Part shown: in pieces, positions 10,169 through 23,879 of the stretch
Layout: each line of letters starts with the position of its first letter
Numbering within the stretch: position 1 is the first letter of the stretch
Source: Glandiceps talaboti
Lineage: Eukaryota > Hemichordata > Enteropneusta > Spengelidae
Direction of reading: 5' to 3'
Assembly: GCF_964340395.1 (NCBI RefSeq)
Contig: NC_135556.1
Location: forward strand, 2,621,001-2,685,000
Length of the DNA: 64,000 nucleotides
The notes under the pieces: model-generated
Databases searched by the model: none
Seen by the model: only the letters and a program-made list of their open reading frames with translations
What the model was told of the DNA's origin: nothing
Translations under genes and position numbers: made by a program

Positions 10169-11968
10169 CTAGTGTGGTAAAGTGTAACGTACACATAGTT
10201 GGTGGCCTACATCAGTCACATCAGAGATACCAATGTGAAATGAACATACCTGTACAGTGTGGTAAAGTGTAATGTACACATAGTTGGTGGCCTACAGTTA
10301 CATCAGAGATACCAATGTGAAATGAACATACCTGTACAGTGTGGTAAAGTGTAATGTACACATAGTTGGTGGCCTACAGTCACATCAGAGATACCAATGT
10401 GAAATGAACATACCTGTACAGTGTGGTAAAGTGTAATGTACACATAGTTGGTGGCCTACAGTTACATCATAGAGATACAAATGTGAAATGAACATACCTG
10501 TACAGTGTGGTAAAGTGTAATGTACACATAGTTGGTGGTCTACAGTCACATCAGAGATACCAATGTGAAATGAACATACATGTACAGTGTGGTAAAGTGT
10601 AATGTACACATAGTTGGTGGCCTACAGTCACATCAGAGATACCAATGTGAAATGAACATACCTGTACAGTGTGGTAAAGTGTAATGTACACATAGTTGGT
10701 GGTCTACAGTCACATCAGAGATACCAATGTGAAATGAACATACCTGTACAGTGTGGTAAAGTGTAATGTACACATAGTTGGTGGTCTACAGTCACATCAG
10801 AGATACCAATGTGAAATGAACATACATGTACAGTGTGGTAAAGTGTAATGTACACATAGTTGGTGGCCTACAGTCCCATCAGAGATACCAATGTGAAATG
10901 AACATACCTGTACAATGTGGTAAAGTGTAATGTACACATAGTTGGTGGCCTACAGTTACATCAGAGATACCAATGTGAAATGAACATACCTGTACAGTGT
11001 GGTAAAGTGTAATGTACACATAGTTGGTGGCCTACAGTCACATCAGAGATACCAAATGAACATACCTGTACAGTGTGGTAAAGTGTAATGTACACATAGT
11101 TGGTGGCCTACAGTCACATCAGAGATACCAATGTGAAATGAACATACCTGTACAGTGTGGTAAAGTGTAATGTACACATAGTTGGTGACCTAGTCACATC
11201 AGAGATACCAATGTGAAATGAACATACCTGTACAGTGTGGTAAAGTGTAATGTACACATAGTTGGTGGCCTACAGTCACATCAGAGATACCAATGTGAAA
11301 TGAACATGCCTGTACAGTGTGGTAAAGTGTAATGTACACATAGTTGGTGGCCTACAGTCACATCAGAGATACCAATGTGAAATGAACATACCTGTACAGT
11401 GTGGTAAAGTGTAATGTACACATAGTTGGTGGCCTACAGTCACATCAGAGATACCAATGTGAAATGAACATACCTGTACAGTGTGGTAAAGTGTAATGTA
11501 CACATAGTTGGTGGCCTAGTCACATCAGAGATACCAATGTGAAATGAACATACCTGTACAGTGTGGTAAAGTGTAATGTACACATAGTTGGTGGCCTAGT
11601 CACATCAGAGATACCAATGTGAAATGAACATACCTGTACAGTGTGGTAAAGTGTAATGTACACATAGTTGGTGGCCTACAGTCACATCAGAGATACCAGT
11701 GTGAAATGAACATACCTGTACAGTGTGGTAAAGTGTAATGTACACATAGTTGGTGGCCTACAGTCACATCAGAGATACCAATGTGAAATGAACATACCTG
11801 TACAGTGTGGTAAAGTGTAATGTACACATAGTTGGTGGCCTACAGTCACATCAGAGATACCAGTGTGAAATGAACATACCTGTACAGTGTGGTAAAGTGT
11901 AATGTACACATAGTTGGTGGCCTACAGTCACATCAGAGATACCAATGTGAAATGAACATACCTGTAAT
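10169..11968. repeat. 82-bp satellite, about 22 copies
   Basis: The unit contains gtgtggtaaagtgtaatgta, then cacatagttggtggcctaca and 'gtgaaatgaacatacctgta'. Copies are over 90% alike by eye, with small deletions such as loss of 'cagtg' or 'aatgtg'. Short open frames in it are repeat artefacts. Confidence 0.98.
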
Positions 11969-13080
11969 AGAACAAAGCTATAGGTATATGATAAGTAATA
12001 GAACAAAGCAAACATTGTGTGATCAGAAAGTTGTAGTAAAGAATATCATTAGTGAATTTAGTGTAGACCTTTGTATTGTAAGATTTCTACTCTGGCTTCT
12101 TCACAAGGTCAAAGGTCAAAATCCACCAGTGTGAAGGTGGAGACTACTCTGAATTCGAGTTCATTGACCATTGATCTGTTCTTACTCAAACGTTCTGTCT
12201 GTATGTACCAGTAATATATTTTTCATTAAAAAAAAGCTAAGAAGAATTCGTACTCTAGGTTTGATTCATGTCTAATAGATAAAAATGGCAGTGTAAATAC
12301 TTTGAGACTTATCTCCCTTCATATCTACTGACAGACATTCAATACTCATGATAAACATTGCATGTTTTGTTTTATTGGGTAGTGATTGATAAATTCCTAA
12401 GAAATGTACAGTAGTGCTCTATTCTTTTAAAATGTATGTCCATTTCAAAATTAAAGAATTCTTGTCATTTTCCTTGCCTAATACCATGGTTGATTTTACA
12501 GGTTCTAACTGAAATGTAACACTTATGCCAAATAAGATAAATAGTGTGTTTGTGATAACCCAATTGCAACTGACCTCTTATCCTAAACATTTTTGTTATT
12601 TTTGCCTTACTATTATAAATAAAAAAACTGATTATGTAACTATTCAGTAATTATTATAGAATTAGACAATTCACTTGATATTATTCTAGCTAAATTCTTG
12701 AGGATACAAGTTATCTGTATACCATGTACGATGACAGTAAAGCAATTCCAATGTGCAGCTGTGCTAAATATATCAGGTGTAAAATTACACCATCAGTTGC
12801 TTAAAGGACTAGTATGTGGCATTTCTAATGTAGCCAGTTGTAAACAAGGTTACCAGCTTAACACATGTCAATGTTGACTGATTGCTACAAACATCATATT
12901 TTATATAGTTAAGTTGCTGGTTTATAGTATCTTTATCTTACTTGTATCTCAATGCTAACATTGAATTTGTTCACAGATTAATCACTTCAGTAGCAATGGA
13001 GGTTTCTGCCTCAGTATAGATTGACAACAAACTAAAACTATTGTGGCAAATATTGATATAAGCTATTGAATGGATGTTTG
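11969..13080. other. intergenic, no gene seen
   Basis: Low-complexity AT-rich sequence without long frames or recognised repeats. Confidence 0.5.
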
Positions 13081-13451
13081 TTTAATTAGGCTGGAGTCAT
13101 AATTTATGGGGGGGGGGGCTGGCGAGAAAATAATTTGGTGAAATGTTAAGCACTAAAAGCACTTATTTTGACAATAAGGACATGATATAGGAGGCCATTT
13201 CGTAGCACAAAATTTTAAACCGTACACATTATCAAATGCCATAGAGTACTTGAACATTTTACTCTCAATACATTATTATACAACTGTATGGCTATATTGC
13301 CTATACTTTAACCTATACAGATATATTTTGGCAGACACATGCATTCGCTTGGCTATTGACTTCCTCATAATTAAATGCTAAAGGTAAATGAAAGTGAGCA
13401 ATTTTGCAAAACGTACAAGTAAACGACTGCTCCTGACGTTTGTTAAAAAAC

Positions 13452-13494
<43 letters not shown>

Positions 13495-13920
13495 CAGCTA
13501 GATACATACAGACAGAAGAAGGCATATACAAATGCATTTGCATGGCTGCCATCCACCTCATCATATAGGTTTTAGAAGTCATTGCGGAGAAGCCACGAGA
13601 GATTTTTAAAATTTACTTGGTAAATGACTGCTCCTGAGGTTTAATTTGGTTCATATCATGAGCAAAATACTACGGGCTCCCTTTTGGACATCAGAATTTC
13701 CATTCTCCCCCCTTCAACCCTCAATTTTTTTCATGCCCCCCCCCCCATTTCTCCCCAGGACCCCCCTGCTGTAAATTCTGACCCCAGCCTTATGCTCTCA
13801 GTAACTTGCATTATCTTACAGTGTACATTTTGGGAACTTCTAGTGTATACAGTATCTCATGATTATAACTACAAGATGATAATCTGTATGATAGCCACAC
13901 CCCCAATGGGATGAGATGGA
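13081..13920 (+). repeat. diverged copy of the 28.8/62.5-kb dispersed repeat, with (GACA)n
   Basis: A G-run (13110-13118), then 'aggaggccatttcgtagcac' matching 'aggaggccatttagaggcat' of the 28.98- and 62.76-kb copies, and later 'ggtaaatgactgctcctgag' matching the copy at 62.92 kb. It is interrupted by a (GACA)n tract at about 13450-13495 and a C-run at 13736-13746. Confidence 0.6.
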
Positions 13921-14637
13921 ATATCTTGTGTCAGTTGGAAATTTTTGCCTTATACAAACCATTTGTGAGTGTAAGATATTCTATTTTAGACCATTGGTAT
14001 GCAGGATTGTTTTCCCCTTTTTTTTCTGGTAAAAACTAAATTTAACTCGCACATTGGCTCAAAGTGTGAGATTGATTTGATCTGCAGTTGTTGTCCCACA
14101 CAGTCAGACTGTCAGGACATGACAAACTGCTGCCCACTTGTACTTGTATAATATACCACATCAAGCAACAATACATGTGTAGTTGTAGTTGTGTTTTGTG
14201 TCTCAGTAAGCCAAAACATTGAATGTCACTTGTAGTTTAGAATGACCAGTGTAATGGGCTGTGACACTTGGTATGAGCATTGATAGTTGTTGGTCAGATG
14301 TGTATAATGTATGGTACATAGCCTAGCAAAGTTTAATTTTTAGCTATTAAAAATAACTAAGTTAAAATACAGTGACCAAACTGTAGCATGACATTGTTTA
14401 TATTAAATGTATTGTTTTCATATTCATTACAATTAGTGTATGCGTCGTTGAAATTTTCACTAGTTACAAGAGATAATAAAGGGTTTTCCTTAAAATCAAT
14501 GTTGATGTGGTTCTTTCCTATGTGCATAATAATCAAATGACAACACATTTCTTGCAATCACATCATATGATTCCAATACTGATTATGTTGACCTATGTCC
14601 TCAATGATTACACTTCAATGAATCTATATATGGTTAG
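13921..14637. other. intergenic, no gene seen
   Basis: AT-rich. Only short unsupported frames. Confidence 0.5.
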
Positions 14638-15205
14638 TCTCAGTTACCCAGACTCTCACCACTTGGCTATACTACAAGACCACCCAGTCTCTAGTCTCAG
14701 TTACCCAGACTCTCACCACTTGGCTATACTACAAGACCACCCAGTCTCTAGTCTCGGTTACCCAGACTCTCACCACTTGGCTATACTACAAGACCACCCA
14801 GTCTCTAGTCTCAGTTACCCAGACTCCTGCTCACCACTTGGCTATACTACAAGACCACCCAGTCTCTAGTCTCAGTTACCCAGACTCTCACCACTTGGCT
14901 ATACTACAAGACCACCCAGTCTCTAGTCTCAGTTACCCAGACTCTCACCACTTGGGGCGATACTACAAGACCACCCAGTCTCTAGTCTCAGTTACCCAGA
15001 CTCTCACCACTTGGCTATACTACAAGACCACCCAGTCTCTAGTCTCAGTTACCCAGACTCTCACCACTTGGCTATACTACAAGACCACCCAGTCTCTAGT
15101 CTCAGTTACCCAGACTCTCACCACTTGGGGCGATACTACAAGACCACCCAGTCTCTAGTCTCAGTTACCCAGACTCTCACCACTGAGGGCTATACTACAA
15201 GACCA
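14638..15205. repeat. 57-bp minisatellite, about 10 copies
   Basis: The unit includes tcagttacccagactctcac and 'actacaagaccacccagtct'. Two copies share a 'ttggggcgatac' variant, and one has an insertion (ctcctgctcacc). The frames across it (SYPDSHHL type) are an effect of the period. Confidence 0.97.
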
Positions 15206-15477
15206 CTCAGACAAGAGTCTGGGGAAATGACATTTAAAGTTGCCTGCACCAGATCATTGCATGCTGGGAAATACTTCACATCCAACATTGCAGGCTGAAC
15301 AATCCAGGTACCTTTATAACAGGTTACTATCATGTCTCAAGCGAGTGATTCACATTAGTTACAATGAACAGGCCTTGTAAGTCCATTTTTCACGACTTGG
15401 AAGAAATGCATTGTATGATTTCCAGTGTGGGTGACTTTGGATTATGTCTCCCCAGACTATCATCAGGTTGGTCTTGT

Positions 15478-15665
15478 AGTACAGCCCCTAGCAGTCAGGG
15501 TAACCAACACTAATATATGGTAAGACTACATATTTCACCCTTCCATACAGCCCCCAGCAGTCGGGGTAACCAACACTAATATATGGTAAGACTACATATT
15601 TCACCCTTCCATACAGTCCCTAGCAGTCAGGGTAACATACATGGTAAGACTACATATTTCACCCT
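15478..15665. repeat. about 65-bp tandem repeat, 3 copies
   Basis: The unit has 'cagtcagggtaaccaacact' and 'ggtaagactacatatttcac'. The third copy has lost about 15 bp. Confidence 0.88.
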
Positions 15666-16335
15666 TTCCTTCCACATATATGCCATGAAATTATTTTTTA
15701 CAATTTTGTCAAGTTTTCAAAATTAATGAGCCCTGAATTTAAAATTCTTTTAGAGAGTTTGTGTCAATATCTCTTATTTTACTAACCCCCCCCCCCCCGA
15801 CAATTAGGATTGAATTGAGGTGTCCAAAAGGGGTCATTGAGCAAGGTTATTGAAGAACTTGGTACAGACAGAACACAAGAATGAACCTTATGTAAACACT
15901 TAAATGTGATGACATTGCCCCAGTGAAAATAAATCTAAGCAATATGAATAACTATATCAGTGAAATTTTCGCTCCTTGAAAATAAAAAGTATTACTTTGT
16001 AAGTTGCCCACAGCATGCCTGGCAGTTGTTGAATGCAGTATCTAATAATGCTATAGAGAGACACCACCTACTGCTTTCACCAAAACATCTCCATCATGTC
16101 TCCCGGCCATGTCTACAGTTATGTTTAAGGATGAGATGCAGGTTCGTTGGTGAATTTTGGCCTTTTTTTTTTTGCTCATTATGAAGCTACATGGTATGTG
16201 CCATCATTTGGTTAAAAGATTTTTTGAAAATCGTTTATTTTTTCCATTAATAAATTTGAAATGAAAAAAAATGACATGAACTCTAACACTATGTGTGTTT
16301 TATATGCAAATTAAAGAGAATATATAAACTGTTTA
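15666..16335. other. intergenic, no gene seen
   Basis: Contains a C-run (15787-15798) and poly-T. No supported frame. Confidence 0.5.
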
Positions 16336-16680
16336 AAAGGTATAGTTGAGGTTCTAAAGATTGTGTAAAAGGTACAGGTGAGGTTTTAAAGATTGCTTAG
16401 GGGTACAGTTGAGGTTTTAAAGATTGCTTAGGGGTACAGTTGAGGTTTTAAAGATTGCTTAGGGGTACAGTTGAGGTTTTAAAGATTGCTTAGGGGTGCA
16501 GTTGAGGTTTTAAAGATTGCTTAGGGGGTACAGTTGAGGTTTTAGAGATTGCTTAGGGGTACAGTTGAGGTTTTAGAGATTGCTTAGGGGGTACAGTTGA
16601 GGTTTTAGAGATTGCTTAGGGGGTACAGTTGAGGTTTTAGAGATTACCTAGGGGGTACAGTTGAGGTTTATAGAAATTGC
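16336..16680. repeat. 30-bp minisatellite, about 11 copies
   Basis: The unit has 'ggggtacagttgaggtttta' plus 'aagattgctta'. Length varies by one G, and an aaag-to-agag change marks the right half of the array. Confidence 0.95.
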
Positions 16681-16879
16681 TTTTGGTTGAATGTCTCGCT
16701 ATTTACACACCCAAACACAGACACAAACAAACAAACAAACACATACATTTATTGTTCTACTCCCTACAGCCAGAAGTCTCAAATGTCTAAAAATCGTAGA
16801 GGTTAATTTTTAAAGTTTTCTACAAGATGTAAAGAGGTCAATGAAATTACTATCTCAATCAGGTTTAAGTCCACAGTTG

Positions 16880-17245
16880 TCTAAATCAATCAATTGTTAG
16901 CCCTTCCCCACCTGTCAATCAATTGTTAGCCCTTCCCCACATGTCAATCAATTGTTAGCCCTTCCCCACCTGTCAATCAATTGTTAGCCCTTCCCCACCT
17001 GTCAATCAATTGTTAGCCCTTCCCCACCTGTCAATCAATTGTTAGCCCTTCCCCACATGTCAATCAATTGTTAGCCCTTCCCCACATGTCAATCAATTGT
17101 TAGCCCTTCCCCACATGTCAATCAATTGTTAGCCCTTCCCCACCTGTCAATCAATTGTTAGCCCTTCCCCACCTGTCAATCAATTGTTAGCCCTTCCCCA
17201 CCTGTCAATCAATTGTTAGCCATTCCCATCTGTCAATCAAATCAT
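16880..17245. repeat. 29-bp minisatellite, about 12-13 copies
   Basis: The unit has 'tcaatcaattgttagccctt' plus 'ccccacctg'. A cctg/catg change alternates in blocks. Confidence 0.96.
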
Positions 17246-17678
17246 TCATAATGATTGACAGGAAGTCTTTGAAGTGTGAATACTGTCTTTTTAAATATTA
17301 TGCAATCAAGGATAACATTAATTCAAATGGGAAACAGCTAAATTTTGCTGATTATCCCATTTTTGCATTAACAAGTTTCATACAACTGTCTCAATACAAA
17401 ACTATTCAGAATCAATGTCTCATCCACACCTTCACCAGTCACTATTTTATATAAATAACATGACTTTTAAAAGAATATTTTCAAAATAATGTTAATATCA
17501 AATTGGCTCTGCTCCACACTACACTGCTGAAATAACTTGCATTCATGTGATGCTTGGACCTTGGACTGAGCCTGGACTGACAAAATTCAGCTGTTCGAAT
17601 ACCAATACCAATACGAATACGAATACACGTACACTTGCAATACGAATACAAATACAACAATAAGTGCAGCATTTAAAT

Positions 17679-17878
17679 ATGGCGATGCCGATGACGAGCC
17701 CCTTCCAGGGCGACAAACGCGGTCGACCACGATTGAGTGATGAGGAGAGAAATCTTGCCCGGTTGAGGTACAATGTCGGCAAAATATGCATAGGTAGTCA
17801 GATCCACCGTTGGAATGATATAAAGGAAAAACATTCGTTATCATGTCACCGAAATGTTGCAGAATTCTTGATCAACTG
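17679..17878 (+). CDS. alternative first exon A of zinc-finger gene 2 locus
   Basis: ATG at 17679 (aatATGG). 66 codons plus two bases, ending at the donor ACTG|GTAAGC (phase 2). The peptide has KRGRPRLSDEE near residues 12-22, an AT-hook-like GRP core, and then IGSQIHRWNDIK and NVAEFLINW at the end. It is homologous over its whole length to the first exons at 27729, 35392 and 36058, all of which end in the same phase directly after the final Trp/Cys codon start. The next compatible exon is 23560. No zinc-finger exon lies before 45823, so it probably splices to the shared terminal exon. The role is inferred: an interchangeable N-terminal DNA-contact or interaction module. Confidence 0.65.
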
Positions 17879-18212
17879 GTAAGCGGCGACCACTGCATGT
17901 ATTATTATTATATATTATAATCCTATTTCGTATTATTACATGTATACCATTTATATTCAATAGGTTACGATATTGGTTTTTGAAGTTTAATTTTGTGGTC
18001 GTTTATATTAAAACCTACGGCAAATCTAACCGTGCTCTTTTATATGTACGCCAGAGAGCATTTTATCCGATGATAATTAATATGTAAACCTATAGTCATT
18101 TCACCCATGTAATAGATCCGGTGCTGAAGTAACAATATTTCTTTATGCAGATTACCATGATCTTACGTCACAAATCACGTATTGGGATGCAAAAAATGAA
18201 TTGTGTGTGTAC
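17879..18212. other. intron, no feature recognised
   Basis: AT-rich sequence following first exon A. Confidence 0.4.
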
Positions 18213-18972
18213 AATTAATACGATTGCGATTCACTTCGTCCCATTTTCAAGTCGTCCCATTTCAACTCGCCCCAATTTCAACTCGCCCCATTTTCAACTC
18301 GCCCCATTTTTAACTCGTCCCATTTTCAACTCGCCCCAACAACACTAGGAAACGTTTATAAATCTAAACGATACATGGACTCGAAGTACGGAGACCGAAA
18401 CATTTACATGATTTTACCTACATAGCCAGTCGAAGCGTAGCAAATGTAACATTTCGTAGCAGAAAGTGGTGTGGATTTTGGCTAAGTGTTTGGTAGATCT
18501 AGAACTTATAGCACAACAACTTTCCTCAGTCATGGAATATCACTTTTCACATTAGGACTTAATGTTTACAACCCAAATAAGAAATAATAATGATAATAAC
18601 CAGGGAGAATATTAGTGACTGACACGCTTACGACTTCCGCGCGTACGGGTTTTGGAGACGTGTCTCCTCTCCCTAGTTAACGCAACTAAGTATTGTAGTA
18701 TGTGTTTACAGCGCAAGTGGTACTTCATTAGTGGAATACGAGATACCACAGACCCTCCAAACTGAGTACTACTAGCTTCGATTTCATATATGCACAGGTA
18801 AATTATATTGCAAGAGTTGGGGCGAGTTGAATATGGGGCGAGTTGAAATTGGGGCGAGTTGAAAATTGGACGAGTTGAGTGGGACGAGTTGAAAATTGGA
18901 CGAGTTGAGTGGGACGAGTTGAAATGGGACGAGTTGAAATTGGGACGAGTTGATCCGTCACCCAATTAATAC
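18213..18972. mobile_element. foldback-like element with 9-bp target duplication
   Basis: The left end (18240-18345) is a run of about six 'caactcgccccattt'-type units. The right end (18815-18955) is the same unit in reverse complement, 'ggggcgagttgaaa' or 'ggacgagttg', about eight times. The 740-bp body is flanked by the exact 9-bp direct repeat AATTAATAC (18213-18221 and 18964-18972). Inverted ends built of short tandem units plus a 9-bp duplication are features of FB-type foldback transposons. There is no transposase. Confidence 0.7.
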
Positions 18973-19310
18973 AATGTGTACATATGGCTTAAACAGTTAA
19001 ACATGTTAAAATATTTCATTTTAAAACTGAAAAAATAATATCAATGTATAAATACTCCCATTTATAATATTGATGAAATGACATCATAACATAAACAAAT
19101 TAAAACATAGATAAAACAATCATTGTAACCAAAAAAGGCTCACTTGTACACAAGAAAACCCTACTACTAGTACTGCAGATATTGAAAGGTTTTAGATTTG
19201 TTCAACCTGCCATGTCAAATGTCTTGAATGTTTGACAGAATTTTGATTGTACAAAACAAAGCATGTAACAGTAAATGCTGTAGTTGTCTGCAAAGATTAT
19301 AAGTTGTCTG
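18973..19310. other. intron, no feature recognised
   Basis: AT-rich. The last part holds a 20-bp duplication (agttgtctgcaaagattata) where the satellite begins. Confidence 0.4.
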
Positions 19311-22060
19311 CAAAGATTATACCGGTATGGTTCAAATAAAGATTATACCGGTATGGTTCAAATAAAGATTATACCGGTATGGTTCAAATAAAGATTATAC
19401 CGGTATGGTTCAAATAAATATTATACCGGTATGGTTCAAATAAAGATTATACCGGTATGGTTCAAATAAAGATTATACCGGTATGGTTCAAATAAAGATT
19501 ATACCGGTATGGTTCAAATAAAGATTATACCGGTATGGTTCAAATAAAGATTATACCGGTATGGTTCAAATAAAGATTATACCGGTATGGTTCAAATAAA
19601 GATTATACCGGTATGGTTCAAATAAAGATTATACCGGCATGGTTCAAATAAAGATTATACCGGCATGGTTCAAATAAATATTATACCGACATGGTTCAAA
19701 TAAAGATTATACCGGTATGGTTCAAATAAAGATTATACCGGTATGGTTCAAATAAAGATTATACCGGTATGGTTCAAATAAAGATTATACCGGTATGGTT
19801 CAAATAAAGATTATACCGGTATGGTTCAAATAAAGATTATACCGGTATGGTTCAAATAAATATTATACCGGTATGGTTCAAATAAAGATTATACCGGTAT
19901 GGTTCAAATAAAGATTATACCGGTATGGTTCAAATAAAGATTATACCGGTATGGTTCAAATAAAGATTATACCGGTATGGTTCAAATAAAGATTATACCG
20001 GTATGGTTCAAATAAAGATTATACCGGTATGGTTCAAATAAAGATTATACCGGTATGGTTCAAATAAAGATTATACTGGTATGGTTCAAATAAAGATTAT
20101 ACCGGTATGGTTCAAATAAAGATTATACCGGTATGGTTCAAATAAAGATTATACCCGTATGGTTCAAATAAAGATTATACCCGTATGGTTCAAATAAAGA
20201 TTATACCCGTATGGTTCATACCGGTATGGTTCAAATAAAGATTATACCGGTATGGTTCAAATAAAGATTATACCGGTATGGTTCAAATAAAGATTATACC
20301 GGTATGGTTCAAATAAAGATTATACCGGTATGGTTCAAATAAAGATTATACCGGTATGGTTCAAATAAAGATTATACCCGTATGGTTCATACCGGTATGG
20401 TTCAAATAAAGATTATACCGGTATGGTTCAAATAAAGATTATACCGGTATGGTTCAAATAAAGATTATACCGGTATGGTTCAAATAAAGATTATACCGGC
20501 ATGGTTCAAATAAAGATTATACCGGTATGGTTCAAATAAAGATTATACCGGTATGGTTCATATAAAGATTATACCGGTATGGTTCATATAAAGATTATAC
20601 CGGCATGGTTCAAATAAAGATTATACCGGTATGGTTCATATAAAGATTATACCGGTATGGTTCAAATAAAGATTATACCGGTATGGTTCAAATAAAGATT
20701 ATACCGGTATGGTTCAAATAAAGATTATACCGGTATGGTTCAAATAAAGATTATACCGGTATGGTTCAAATAAAGATTATACCGGCATGGTTCAAATAAA
20801 GATTATACCGGTATGGTTCAAATAAAGATTATACCGGTATGGTTCATATAAAGATTATACCGGCATGGTTCAAATAAAGATTATACCGGTATGGTTCAAA
20901 TAAAGATTATACCGGTATGGTTCAAATAAAGATTATACCGGTATGGTTCATATAAAGATTATACCGGTATGGTTCAAATAAAGATTATACCGGTATGGTT
21001 CAAATAAAGATTATACCGGTATGGTTCAAATAAAGATTATACCGGTATGGTTCATATAAAGATTATACCGGTATGGTTCAAATAAAGATTATACCCGTAT
21101 GGTTCAAATAAAGATTATACCCGTATGGTTCAAATAAAGATTATACCCGTATGGTTCAAATAAAGATTATACCGGTATGGTTCAAATAAAGATTATACCC
21201 GTATGGTTCAAATAAAGATTATACCCGTATGGTTCAAATAAAGATTATACCGGTATGGTTCAAATAAAGATTATACCGGTATGGTTCAAATAAAGATTAT
21301 ACCGGTATGGTTCAAATAAAGATTATACCGGTATGGTTCAAATAAAGATTATACCGGTATGGTTCAAATAAAGATTATACCGGTATGGTTCAAATAAAGA
21401 TTATACCGGTATGGTTCAAATAAAGATTATACCGGTATGGTTCAAATAAAGATTATACCGGTATGGTTCAAATAAATATTATACCGGTATGGTTCAAATA
21501 AAGATTATACCGGTATGGTTCAAATAAAGATTATACCGGCATGGTTCAAATAAAGATTATACCCGTATGGTTCAAATAAAGATTATACCGGTATGGTTCA
21601 AATAAAGATTATACCGGCATGGTTCAAATAAAGATTATACCGGTATGGTTCAAATAAAGATTATACCGGTATGGTTCAAATAAAGATTATACCGGTATGG
21701 TTCAAATAAAGATTATACCGGTATGGTTCAAATAAAGATTATACCGGTATGGTTCAAATAAAGATTATACCGGTATGGTTCAAATAAAGATTATACCGGT
21801 ATGGTTCAAATAAAGATTATACCGGTATGGTTCAAATAAAGATTATACCGGTATGGTTCAAATAAAGATTATACCGGCATGGTTCAAATAAAGATTATAC
21901 CCGTATGGTTCAAATAAAGATTATACCGGTATGGTTCAAATAAAGATTATACCGGCATGGTTCAAATAAAGATTATACCGGTATGGTTCAAATAAAGATT
22001 ATACCGGTATGGTTCAAATAAATATTATACCGGTATGGTTCATATAAATATTCAAATAAA
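19311..22060. repeat. 26-bp satellite, about 105 copies
   Basis: Unit aaataaagattataccggta + tggttc. Variant units (accggc, acccgt, catata, aatatt) occur singly and in repeated blocks. Two spots have a shortened 'ggttcataccggt' junction (about 20216 and 20390). Each unit has a palindromic taccggta and, on the + strand, an AATAAA hexamer. It lies in the intron between first exon A and middle exon 23560. Confidence 0.99.
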
Positions 22061-23559
22061 AGAGACTAAAGAAGTGTTTTAGATTACAATCAAAACAATC
22101 ACATTGTGTTACCATAGTGACATTTTGGGTTTGAAATATACTTAGGATACACCATTTGATTTCGAGGGGGGGGGGGTTGATTTTTGAGAGAAAAAGAATT
22201 TGCTGCCTGCCAAGAGTCGGGAGAAAAAAATATGCTGAGCAACTCAAGACAGAAAAGAAAATTTGATTCCAGGCTATGAGCTAAAAAAATGTTGTTGTGC
22301 TACAAATGCAGAAACTAGTATAAATGTCAAATTTCCATGTACATGTGATTCAGGCGCAGCCACCTATACCAGCAGTACCTTAACTTTTAAAGTTTCTTGT
22401 CAAAGGTTTATGGTAACTGCAAATGTTGAAACAAACCAAAACACTACCATCAAATCAAATTACTAAGTATACTGACCTGACTTAGTACCTTGAATGAATC
22501 CTGTAATTTGTCATAATTATGAAATAATTTTAAATAGTACGGCACGCAACAATATACTTTGACGATTTTTCTCAGTCTTAGTTTTCTGAATTCAAATGAT
22601 CAGGAAAGGGTATTGTTATCACCTTGACATGTTAAAATAACACCAGATAGCACTCTTTTAGTCCTTGAAATTCAAATATTTCTAAAGGTACCCACCCCAT
22701 ACTGTTCTAACTTTTATTTTGATTCAAAGTTTAACGAGTTTTGTTGCCACCTTGACATGATAAATAGCATCACAAATCAAAGTTTAGCTAGTATTGACTT
22801 GAAGATGTTTTCAAGTGATAGTTGAAACATGCATGACTGTGAAAGCCGCTAACGTGTTCATCACTGTCGTGGTGCGAGTCAAAATCAACTGTGTATAAAA
22901 TTATGGAAATGTGCGAATAAAACGAAAACAAACAAATTACGTTTCTTGTGCATCAGTTTTAAAATGACGTGGCCCCTAAGTTTGATGTTGCGGCATACTG
23001 TCAAGCATGAAGCAACACGTAAATCGTACATAACAGATACTCACTACATGCTGGACACACTTCAAGTTCAGCTACAGTCACTAATACCAAGCTAATAGGT
23101 AATACGTAGGCTAAAACCATCGATGGTTCAGCAAGAATTATGAGACACTTTCGACAGTTTAAAGCTAAGACCAAAACCAGAACTTCAAAATCAACATGTA
23201 CAATGTACAAATCCAGAACAGTTATTTGTAACACAGACTCTTCATCTGTCAAAGTTGGCGGAGGAAATACATGGAAGTTCAGTATCAATGACGCTTTGTT
23301 TTGGTACAGAGAAGTGTTTTTATTTCCCGCAGTGCTGATATCTTTGAAACCCTACTTACAGATCCCACTGGTGAAATTTACGCAAAATAATGTTGTGACG
23401 ACCACAGTCATCACAATGTATCTAGTTCCCTCAAACAGGACGGGTCAACGCAATCGATAGTATTTCATTAAAAGTTTGACCCTGTGTCAAGAATGTCACG
23501 TTCTTTAAAACTCATATGTCATGTTGGTTTGGTTTGTTTTGTTGTCAAACCTTATGTAG
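22061..23559. other. intron, no exon recognised
   Basis: Contains a G-run at 22165-22175. The + frame 23140-23460 (basic, Thr-rich) has no splice or family support, and I leave it uncalled. Confidence 0.45.
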
Positions 23560-23694
23560 GTATTATGATCATCAGAATTGCAATGGTATCAACTCTTGCA
23601 CACCATCAAACACGTCTCAAGAGGCACTTGAAGATCAACAGTCCCACACAAGAACAGGACAAGATGTACCAATAGCATGTCCACAAATACAAGT
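23560..23694 (+). CDS. middle exon M1 of zinc-finger gene 2 locus
   Basis: A 135-bp exon between ccttatgtag|G and GT|gtaagt (a perfect donor), phase 2 on both sides. After a phase-2 first exon, its first base makes TGG (Trp), followed by YYDHQNCNG and then a hydrophilic Ser/Gln/Thr-rich segment. It is matched by the exon at 42275, which begins YYAHQP in the same phase. The shared Trp-Tyr-Tyr-x-His-Gln across the junction is the main evidence that both are real. Its symmetric phase means that including or skipping it keeps the frame. Confidence 0.55.
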
Positions 23695-23879
23695 GTAAGT
23701 ATTTATATTTCTTATCTCTGGCCAAAATAAACATAACCAGATTTAAACTGAATGCCTCTCGTAAGAGCAAACCCATAGATTGTTGGGTCTACACACATTG
23801 TTCGAATACACAATAATTATTCTAAACTATAGTTATTATACATGATGTACCACTTAATTGGAAAATTAAGTATGTATAT

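Noticed and set aside
23140-23460. 106-codon plus frame next to exon M1
   Set aside because: Lys/Thr-rich but no homologue among the other cassettes and no splice sites in a useful phase.
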